This document shows, in pieces, positions 1 to 5,246 of a stretch of 5,949 nt of DNA (position 1 is its first letter; the number at the start of each line of letters is the position of its first letter). The notes below the pieces were generated by a model. That model ran no database searches. It was not told the DNA's origin and worked only from the letters and a program-made list of their open reading frames with translations. A program made the position numbers and the translations under genes. Source of the DNA: JANXDG01 sp964521665 (GTDB taxonomy: Bacteria; Elusimicrobiota; Endomicrobiia; DTEH01); the NCBI GenBank assembly GCA_964521665.1, contig CAZFSG010000063.1, forward strand, positions 1 through 5,949, given 5' to 3'.

Positions 1-312
1 ATTCTTCTTCTTTATTTTGGATTTAAAAAATTTTTTGATCTATATTCATTAAAATCATTGTTAGGAATGATAGGCGGTATAGTTCTTTTTTAGGTATTTT
101 ACCTTATGGGACTGTGTTATCTGGTAGTATTGCTACAATTTCTAATCCATATTTTTTTATATTATAGTGGTTAACAGTAGGAAATAGTTTGATTTTAACA
201 ACAACGAGTTTTAGGAAAAAAAGGAATTATAACTTTTTCATTTATATGATTTTGTCTGGTATACATTTTTGTCATTTTTTTTGTATATAAAACAAAAAAA
301 TTTTTTTCATAA
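1..312 (+). pseudogene. Decayed LysE-family exporter (3' part of gene, left end outside window)
   Basis: This is the remnant of a multi-helix membrane exporter of the LysE/RhtB family, whose members export amino acids or similar small molecules. No single reading frame spans it, but family-like pieces lie in order. Frame 1 (1-90) reads LLGMIGGIVLF and then stops at TAG 91-93. Frame 3 (93-212) reads PYGTVLSGSIATISNPYFF, then an in-frame TAG at 165-167 where the family has a Trp (NPYxxxWW), then WLTVGNSLIL. Frame 1 resumes at 223-247 (GIITFSFI). Frame 2 (248-280) reads DFVWYTFLSFF, and frame 1 (283-312) reads VYKTKKFFS followed by TAA. Between GGIVLF and PYGT the usual loop seems mostly missing, and the final transmembrane helix of the family is absent. 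At least four lesions in about 300 bases, with no lesions in the roughly 5 kb of genes beside it, point to real decay rather than sequencing error. The family call rests on pattern recognition, chiefly the NPYFF..W.TVG motif. Confidence 0.72.
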
Positions 313-334
313 AAAACTGTGCGCTTCACTTATA

Positions 335-919
335 CTATTTGGTATATTCTTTATTATAAACTTCTCTAACTTTTGAAAAGAATTCAATTGCAGGTTTAGT
401 TTTGTAGTCAGGATAAGTCCAATCTAATGTATGAAACTCTTTGTGTTTATATATAAGTGTAACCTCAGCAAAAATACCTCTGCCAATATATACTCGATGA
501 GAATAGTTTTTAGTAGAAAACAAAACAAGTTTTGAACCGTCAATGTATCCTGTATCAAGGTTGACCTTGCGGTTACCTTTATCATCAGAAAAATATTTTG
601 TTTCGATTTCATTAGACAAAATTTTAATTTTATAAATTTCATATATTTGAACAGATGGTGAGAAACTTATCCAATAACGATATAGTTCTTCTCCCATTTC
701 TTCGTTGTAATAATCAGTAAAATCAAACTTAATTATTTCGCTCTGTAAATCTATTTTTTCAACAGCAAATTCTTGTTTAAAAAAAGGTAAAACAAAATTA
801 TTAATTTTCTCAGATATATTTTTGTTGTCTTCTTCAGCAAATTTTTCTTTACACCATAAAGAATTGTAAATCACACCACAGATAATTTTTATTTTATATC
901 CTTCTTTTATTTCTCCCAT
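335..919 (-). CDS. DUF4416 family protein, function unknown
   Basis: The 194-residue product matches the DUF4416 family (PF14385) as I remember it, over its full length. Recognisable blocks are the N-terminal MGEIKEG start, FDFTDYY (65-71) followed by E74-M75-G76, the RKVNLDTGY block (117-125), SKLVL (129-133), YSHRVYIGRGIFAEVTL (139-155), and WTYPDY (167-172). It has no signal peptide or membrane helix and is probably cytosolic. No biochemical function is established for the family that I can name. The ATG at 919 is chosen because MGxIK is the usual beginning of family members. There is no good Shine-Dalgarno at normal distance: an AAAGG (938-942) sits about 18 bases upstream, too far to be convincing. 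The gene is divergent from the sigma factor gene with 78 bases between, and convergent with the LysE remnant. Base composition resembles the neighbours. Confidence 0.88.
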   Translation of the reverse strand: MGEIKEGYKIKIICGVIYNSLWCKEKFAEEDNKNISEKINNFVLPFFKQEFAVEKIDLQSEIIKFDFTDYYNEEMGEELYRYWISFSPSVQIYEIYKIKILSNEIETKYFSDDKGNRKVNLDTGYIDGSKLVLFSTKNYSHRVYIGRGIFAEVTLIYKHKEFHTLDWTYPDYKTKPAIEFFSKVREVYNKEYTK

Positions 920-997
920 ATTTAAATTTTTATTAAACCTTTATATTGTTTTTCAACTATTGATAATTACCAAATTTTTTTTATAGATTATTAAATC
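920..997. promoter_or_regulatory. Divergent intergenic region with imperfect 14-bp dyad
   Basis: This 78-base AT-rich gap separates the starts of the DUF4416 gene (leftward) and the sigma factor gene (rightward), so it must contain both promoters unless one gene is read from elsewhere. At 960-973 lies TTGATAATTACCAA, which matches its own reverse complement (TTGGTAATTATCAA) at 12 of 14 positions, with a central TAATTA. It could be an operator for a dimeric regulator. Dyads of A/T-rich bases arise easily by chance at this composition, so this is suggestive only. No convincing leftward promoter stands out; TTGAAA (956-951 on the minus strand) with a poor -10 around 933-928 is the best I see. 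Confidence 0.4.
960..987 (+). promoter_or_regulatory. Candidate housekeeping-type promoter for the sigma/ATPase operon
   Basis: TTGATA (960-965) and TATAGA (982-987) resemble -35 and -10 boxes with a 16-base spacer. A transcript would begin about seven bases past the -10 box, near 994, only a few bases before the sigma factor ATG at 998. That agrees with the lack of any Shine-Dalgarno there and would make the message nearly leaderless. The -35 box overlaps the 960-973 dyad. In DNA this AT-rich, such matches are common, so confidence is low. Confidence 0.25.
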
Positions 998-1618
998 ATG
1001 AACAAAAAATCTAATCAAGATGATAATACTTTAGTCACTTTAGCAAAAAATGGTGATATATCAGCGTTTGAGAAACTTATTAAACGCTACGAAGATAGTA
1101 TCTTTTCTTTAGCATACAGGATTTTACAAGATAAAGAAGAAGCATATGATGTTTTACAAGAAACAGCGTTAAGTGCGTTCAAAAATTTGAAACGGTTCAA
1201 AGGTAAATCTTCGTTTTCAACCTGGATTTATAAAATTGCGTTAAATTTTGCTTTAATGCGTAAACGAAAACAAAAAAGTTTGGCTAAAAAGGTCTCTGTT
1301 ATATCAACAGATGATGAGTCAAAAATTTATGATTCAGTTGATACCGAAGAATTTAAGAATATACAAGATGTTTATGATGACAACCCGTTGAAAACTCTTG
1401 AACAACAGGAATTTATAAATATCTTAAACGACTCTTTGAACAAATTGCCAGAAAAATATAGAACTGTTTTTATATTAAAAGAACTTGAAGGAAGGCCTAT
1501 TGAAGAAGTTGCAAAAATTTTAAATTTAAGTCCTTCTGCAATAAAAACAAGACTTCATCGTAGCAGGTTGTATTTAAGAGAACTGATGGAAAAATATATA
1601 ACTCAAGGACATATATAA
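998..1618 (+). CDS. ECF-type RNA polymerase sigma factor (sigma-70 family)
   Basis: The 206-residue protein should bind core RNA polymerase and direct it to a specific promoter set. It has the two-domain ECF architecture. Sigma region 2 (about 22-92) includes AFEKLIKRYEDSIFSLAYRI, the DVLQETALSAF segment (51-61) typical of region 2.2, and the FKGKSSFSTWIYKIALN segment (67-83) of regions 2.3/2.4, followed by a basic RKRKQK patch. Sigma region 4 (about 138-198) includes LPEKYRTVFILKELEG (150-165) and the helix-turn-helix IEEVAKILNLSPSAIKTRLHRSR (168-190, key residues E170, A172, S178, K183, R185, H187, R188). The linker between them (about 99-136) is long for an ECF and acidic, with DDES, DTEE and DVYDD runs. 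There is no sigma region 1 or 3. The ATG at 998 lacks a visible Shine-Dalgarno. The anti-sigma gene follows after 15 bases, so the pair is co-transcribed. Promoter specificity cannot be read from the sequence. Confidence 0.95.
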   Translation: MNKKSNQDDNTLVTLAKNGDISAFEKLIKRYEDSIFSLAYRILQDKEEAYDVLQETALSAFKNLKRFKGKSSFSTWIYKIALNFALMRKRKQKSLAKKVSVISTDDESKIYDSVDTEEFKNIQDVYDDNPLKTLEQQEFINILNDSLNKLPEKYRTVFILKELEGRPIEEVAKILNLSPSAIKTRLHRSRLYLRELMEKYITQGHI

Positions 1619-1621
1619 TTT

Positions 1622-1627
1622 AGGAGG
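1622..1627 (+). promoter_or_regulatory. Strong Shine-Dalgarno for the anti-sigma gene
   Basis: AGGAGG lies six bases before the ATG at 1634. It is a consensus site, unlike the sigma factor start, which has none. This suggests that the anti-sigma protein is translated at least as well as the sigma factor. Confidence 0.85.
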
Positions 1628-1633
1628 GAAATT

Positions 1634-1897
1634 ATGATATTAAAATGTAAGGATGTAATAGAATTGATATCAGAATTTTTTGATGATGAACTTGAAGCAG
1701 AAGAACAAGAATTTTTGTTTAACCATATTTATCAATGTAAAAACTGTCTTAATTTATACAATTCTTTACATCAAATGTTAGATTTGGTTCATTCATTAAA
1801 ACCAATCAAACTTGAACAAAAAAAGAAAAGAGAGTTCCATAGATGGTTACATATAGAAGTTAAACAAATTGTAATAAAAAAATATAAAAAACTATGA
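1634..1897 (+). CDS. Soluble zf-HC2 (ZAS-type) anti-sigma factor
   Basis: This small 87-residue protein carries the zinc-binding anti-sigma signature H31-x3-C35-x2-C38, preceded by C5, which could be the fourth ligand. Helices with acidic character (FFDDELEAEEQEFLFNHI) lead into the motif, as in the zf-HC2 family (PF13490). Such domains bind and hold ECF sigma factors, and in some members (RsrA type) they release them when the cysteines are oxidised. Its position directly after the sigma gene makes that sigma factor the likely partner. There is no transmembrane segment. The C-terminal part (about 58-87) is basic and probably helical, with KKKR and KKYKK runs, so this is a cytosolic sensor and not a membrane-anchored one. 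Its stop codon overlaps the start of the ATPase subunit H/G gene (ATGA, 1894-1897), implying translational coupling. The redox-sensing role is inference. Confidence 0.87.
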   Translation: MILKCKDVIELISEFFDDELEAEEQEFLFNHIYQCKNCLNLYNSLHQMLDLVHSLKPIKLEQKKKREFHRWLHIEVKQIVIKKYKKL

Positions 1898-2229
1898 ATA
1901 ACTTATCACCAAAAGAAGTTGTTGAAAAAATTGTTTCTTTTGAAGAACAAAAAGAACAAGAATTAATAAATCTACAACAAGAACTTAAAAAAAAATTTGA
2001 CTCATATAAAAAAGAGTTGCAAAATAAAAAAGATGAATTAATAAACAATTATTCACAACAACTTAAAGAAAAAATGGATAAAGAACTTGCTCAATTTGAA
2101 CAACAAACAAAATCTTTGTTTGAAGAAAAAATAAAAAGTTTTTCTTTAATTATAGAAGAAAATGTCATTAAAGAAAAAGAAAATATAACAAAAAAATTAG
2201 TTGACAAAATTTTGAATCTATGGCAATAG
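1894..2229 (+). CDS. V/A-type ATPase peripheral stalk subunit (G/H-like)
   Basis: The 111-residue protein is almost entirely a charged coiled coil rich in Lys, Glu and Gln, with the opening SPKEVVEKIVSFEEQKEQEL typical of short G/H (AhaH/NtpF-type) subunits. These pair with subunit E to form the peripheral stalk that holds the catalytic head against the membrane stator. Sequence alone would not distinguish it from other coiled coils. The assignment rests on length, composition and its place directly before subunit I, the usual order in bacterial V-type operons. It starts inside the stop codon of the anti-sigma gene (4-base overlap) without its own Shine-Dalgarno, and its 3' end overlaps the start of subunit I by 10 bases. 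Translation is therefore probably coupled on both sides. Confidence 0.8.
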   Translation: MNNLSPKEVVEKIVSFEEQKEQELINLQQELKKKFDSYKKELQNKKDELINNYSQQLKEKMDKELAQFEQQTKSLFEEKIKSFSLIIEENVIKEKENITKKLVDKILNLWQ

Positions 2230-4139
2230 ATAAAATTAAAAAAACGGTATTTATTGTTCCCACAGAAATTTACGAAAAATTTATTATTGAATTAAAAAAC
2301 TTATCCTGTGTTGAAATTATTGAACAGCAGCAAAAAAAAACTATTGATAAATTCCTTTCTTTACCATATGAACAAATAAAATTTTTGTCTACAAAAATTG
2401 AATCTACAATAAATATATTACAAAAATATTACAAAAACAAATCTGTTCTTTTAAGTAAAGAAATTATATTTGACACAAATATATCCTCTGAAATAGAAGA
2501 AATAAAATCTGTATGTGAAAATGTTGAACAATTATATAAAAATATAAATACTCTCACATCACAAGTAAATACAATTGAGGCAAAACTTCAAATTTTGTCT
2601 GATTTTTATGGACTCAACATAAAATTTTCTTTATTAACAAAATGTAAAACTTTATCTTTTTTCTTTATAAAAACAGAAAGTAAAACTTTTGAAAAAATAA
2701 AAAAAGAATTAAAAAATATATTTTTTCTTTATCCTTGGGTTCGTAAAAAAACAAAAAATGAAATTGTTGCTTTCTTATCTGTTGAAAAAGAAAACGAAGC
2801 AAAGTTTTTTGAAGTTGCAAAAAAATTTGATATTGTATTAATCAATATAACTGAACTTTTAACAACCGATAGTATTGAAGAAGAAGTTTATAAACTTAAA
2901 TCTGAATTAAATAATATTCATAAACTTATAGAAGAATATAAACAAAAATTAGTAAACATTGCACAAGAAAATTTTGAAAAAATTTATGTTCTTTATATAA
3001 AATATTTAGAACTATTAGATTTTTTTAATGTTCAACAAAATATATTTGCTACACAACATACCAGAATAATTTATTGTTGGCTACCACAAAAGTTTTTATT
3101 TAAAATAACAACTTTGTTAAAAAGATTCTCTGAAGTAAAAGTATTGTTTTTTGAACCTGAACCAAATGATGATGTACCAACTGTGTTGTCCAACAAACTT
3201 GTCAGCGAACCATATGAATTTATTACAACATTATACGGGCTACCGAAAAAGAATGAAGTTGACCCTACAAACTTTTTAGCACCGTTTTTTACCATATTTT
3301 TTGCGTTATGTTTAAGTGATGCGTTTTATGGAATTTTGATGTTAATTACATGGTTGCTATTAAGAAAAAAGGTTGAAAAAACATCTGAGTATTACAAACT
3401 TATATCATTATTTAAATATTTAGGTGCAATTTCTATTATTACTGGTGTGTTTCTTAACAGTTTCTTAGGATTGAGTTTACCACTGAATATATCTTTATTA
3501 GACCCGCTAAACAGGCCTGTTGAGATGTTAAAATTTACTTTTCTTTTAGGTATGACACAAATAATTTTTGGGTTGTTAATAAATACATTCAAAAATTTGA
3601 GGAACAAAGAATTTTTTTCTGCAATTGATAGTATAAGTTGGGCTGTTTTTATTATAACATTTTCGCCTGTTGTATACAAATTGTTTTTTCCGCAAGATGT
3701 TTCACAAAATATAGTGCGTTTATCAACCAAAGTTGCAATATGGATATTTCTATTTATTGTTGTGTTTCAGTCACGAAATATAAAACCAATTTTTCTAAAA
3801 CCAATAAATTTTTTTGTTAAAGCGTATAACACAATAGGTTTTTATGCAGATATACTTTCATATTCACGAATTTTAGCGTTAGCGTTAGCATCGTCTGCTA
3901 TTGCACAAACAATTAACCTTCTTGTTGCAAAATTGTTTACAGCACAACTTTTAGGTATAAAATATGTTGAACCAATCTTAGCACCGATAGTTTTTGTTGG
4001 AGGACATATCTTTAATTTTTTAATAAGTTGTCTTGGTGGTTTTGTTCATTCAGCACGATTACAATATTTAGAATTTTTTTCAAAATTTTTTGTTTCAGGT
4101 GGTAGAGCTATAAAAATTTTTCAACCAATAAGGAGGTAA
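2220..4139 (+). CDS. V/A-type ATPase subunit I (membrane stator, a-subunit homologue)
   Basis: At 639 residues this is normal for bacterial NtpI/AtpI. The cytosolic N-terminal half (about 1-350) contains alpha/beta domains and long coiled coils (about 80-125 and 215-250) that contact the peripheral stalks. It ends in the family segment with P320-T321, L323, N325 and then YGLP, followed by E346-V-D348-P349-T350. The C-terminal half has about seven to eight membrane helices, beginning near 352 (FLAPFFTIFFALCLSDAFYG). The essential Arg facing the rotor is R550 in ADILSYSRILALALASSAIA. The last helix carries GHIFNFLISCLGGFVHSARL and then LQYLEFFSKFF..GGRA, the conserved C-terminal signature. This subunit provides the two half-channels for ion entry and exit. 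Translation starts within the end of the H/G gene (overlap 2220-2229), with only a weak ribosome site there. Confidence 0.97.
   Translation: MAIDKIKKTVFIVPTEIYEKFIIELKNLSCVEIIEQQQKKTIDKFLSLPYEQIKFLSTKIESTINILQKYYKNKSVLLSKEIIFDTNISSEIEEIKSVCENVEQLYKNINTLTSQVNTIEAKLQILSDFYGLNIKFSLLTKCKTLSFFFIKTESKTFEKIKKELKNIFFLYPWVRKKTKNEIVAFLSVEKENEAKFFEVAKKFDIVLINITELLTTDSIEEEVYKLKSELNNIHKLIEEYKQKLVNIAQENFEKIYVLYIKYLELLDFFNVQQNIFATQHTRIIYCWLPQKFLFKITTLLKRFSEVKVLFFEPEPNDDVPTVLSNKLVSEPYEFITTLYGLPKKNEVDPTNFLAPFFTIFFALCLSDAFYGILMLITWLLLRKKVEKTSEYYKLISLFKYLGAISIITGVFLNSFLGLSLPLNISLLDPLNRPVEMLKFTFLLGMTQIIFGLLINTFKNLRNKEFFSAIDSISWAVFIITFSPVVYKLFFPQDVSQNIVRLSTKVAIWIFLFIVVFQSRNIKPIFLKPINFFVKAYNTIGFYADILSYSRILALALASSAIAQTINLLVAKLFTAQLLGIKYVEPILAPIVFVGGHIFNFLISCLGGFVHSARLQYLEFFSKFFVSGGRAIKIFQPIRR
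4131..4136 (+). promoter_or_regulatory. Strong Shine-Dalgarno for subunit K
   Basis: A consensus AGGAGG overlaps the last codons of subunit I and lies 11 bases before the ATG at 4148, at the long end of the normal range. It is the only consensus site among the ATPase genes in the window. This fits the need for about ten K copies per complex. Confidence 0.75.
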
Positions 4140-4147
4140 AAAATTTT

Positions 4148-4624
4148 ATGGAACAATACTTAGGTTTTATGTTAGTAATTTTAGGCGGAGCAATAGCAGC
4201 GGGTTTTGCAGGTTGTGGTTCAGCAATAGGGTGTGGTATGGTAGGACAAGCAGCCAGTGGTGTCACTGCTGAAGACCCGAATAAGTTTGGTTTATTACTT
4301 GTGTTACAAGCCTTACCTGGCACACAAGGGTTTTACGGGTTTGTAGGAATGTTTTTAATTTTAGGCAAACTTGCTGGTGTTGAAATTACAAACATTTCTG
4401 TTTCACAAGGATTATCAACACTTTTTTCAGCATTACCTGTAGGAATAGTAGGATTTGTTTCAGCGATATATCAAGCAAAGGTTTGTGTAGGTGGAGTGAA
4501 CCTTGTTGCAAGACGGCCTGAAGAAGTTGCAAAAGCAATGGTATATGGTGCAGTAGTAGAAACATATGCTATTTTAGGTTTGATTTCAACAATTTTGTTA
4601 TTACAAAATGTCAAGTTAGGATAA
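4148..4624 (+). CDS. V-type ATPase subunit K (rotor ring proteolipid, predicted Na+-type)
   Basis: The 158-residue protein is a tandem duplication of a two-helix hairpin, giving four membrane helices. The first hairpin (about 5-75) has the glycine-rich helix GGAIAAGFAGCGSAIGCGM and the LPGTQGFYG motif (56-64). The second (about 88-153) has SAIYQAKVCVGGV, ARRPEEV and the ion-binding helix VVETYAILG (136-144) with the essential E138. The first hairpin has Q60 in place of a carboxylate, so each subunit carries one ion site. L56, T59, Q60, Q109 and E138 correspond to E. hirae NtpK L61, T64, Q65, Q110 and E139, the Na+ ligands known from that ring's structure. Length is typical (NtpK is 156 residues). 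It has its own strong Shine-Dalgarno and is noticeably richer in G+C than its neighbours, as expected from its Gly/Ala content. Confidence 0.97.
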   Translation: MEQYLGFMLVILGGAIAAGFAGCGSAIGCGMVGQAASGVTAEDPNKFGLLLVLQALPGTQGFYGFVGMFLILGKLAGVEITNISVSQGLSTLFSALPVGIVGFVSAIYQAKVCVGGVNLVARRPEEVAKAMVYGAVVETYAILGLISTILLLQNVKLG

Positions 4625-4628
4625 ACTA

Positions 4629-5246
4629 ATGCAAGATATAAAAGATGTATTAGAAAAAATAGAACAACAAACTAATAAAAAAATTGAAGAATTAAAAAAA
4701 GAATTTGAACAAAAAAAATCAGAACTTGAACAAGAATTTATTAAAATCATTGAACAAGAAAAAAATTTGTTAGAAAAAAATTTTGAAAAAGAAGTAGAGT
4801 TAGCAAAAAAAAGAATTTATGCTAACAATCTTATTGAGCATAATAAAAAAGTTGAAGAAATAAAAAACAAAGTTATTACTGAACTTCTTGAAGATGTAAA
4901 ACAAAAACTTTCTTCTTTAGATAAATCTTCGTATTATAAATTTGTAAAAAACATTATTCTTCACAACATATTTTTAAATGAACAAAATATTATTTCTTTA
5001 GGTAGATTAAACACTCTTAGTAAAGAGGAAAAAAATAAACTTTTGTTAGAAATCATTCAAGAAATATCAAAAACTCATAACTTAACAAAAATTGAATTCT
5101 CACAAGAAGAAACAGAATTTGATTTTGGTGTTAAAATAACTTCAGGTAAAAAATCTAAAGAGTTTACATTACAAACTTTTATTGATTTTATAAAACCTGT
5201 TGCAGAAGAAGAAATTAATAAACTTATCTATAAAGAAAAATTATGA
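4629..5246 (+). CDS. V/A-type ATPase subunit E (peripheral stalk)
   Basis: This 205-residue protein has the usual subunit E plan: a long N-terminal charged coiled coil (about 1-95, rich in EKK and EQ) that pairs with the H/G subunit, and a C-terminal alpha/beta domain (about 100-205) that caps the catalytic head. Family-like features in the C-terminal part are YYKFVKNIILHNI (102-114), FGVKITSGKKSKEF (166-179) and the closing helix with TFIDFIKPVAEEEINKLIYK (183-202). Identity comes mostly from this C-terminal pattern and from gene order between K and C. The ATG at 4629 follows the K stop by four bases, with AGGA at 4618-4621 as a reasonable ribosome site. The stop codon overlaps the start of subunit C (ATGA, 5243-5246). 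Confidence 0.9.
   Translation: MQDIKDVLEKIEQQTNKKIEELKKEFEQKKSELEQEFIKIIEQEKNLLEKNFEKEVELAKKRIYANNLIEHNKKVEEIKNKVITELLEDVKQKLSSLDKSSYYKFVKNIILHNIFLNEQNIISLGRLNTLSKEEKNKLLLEIIQEISKTHNLTKIEFSQEETEFDFGVKITSGKKSKEFTLQTFIDFIKPVAEEEINKLIYKEKL

Noticed and set aside
294..307. Perfect A7T7 palindrome
   Set aside because: It is a simple A-tract/T-tract within a decayed gene. Such runs recur across the window, and the hairpin would have only A:T pairs and no loop.
313..334. Possible terminator for the DUF4416 gene (GTG..CAC hairpin before a T run on the minus strand)
   Set aside because: The stem is only about three base pairs. The T run is no stronger than many others in this AT-rich DNA.
424..642. 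Second minus-strand frame inside the DUF4416 gene
   Set aside because: It is fully nested in the conserved coding frame and has no family resemblance.
1894..2229. Idea that the short coiled-coil protein is part of the sigma/anti-sigma signalling module and not the ATPase
   Set aside because: Length, K/E/Q coiled-coil composition, the 10-base overlap with subunit I and the typical H-I-K-E-C order all favour the peripheral stalk subunit.
3392..3730. Antisense open frame of 112 codons inside subunit I
   Set aside because: It lies opposite the membrane domain of a clearly real gene. Its translation has no recognisable family or ribosome site, and low-complexity codons leave long antisense frames open.
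4108..4323. Antisense open frame opposite subunit K, rich in Ala and Pro
   Set aside because: Its composition is the mirror of the Gly/Ala-rich proteolipid codons, and it crosses the I/K junction. There is no independent support.
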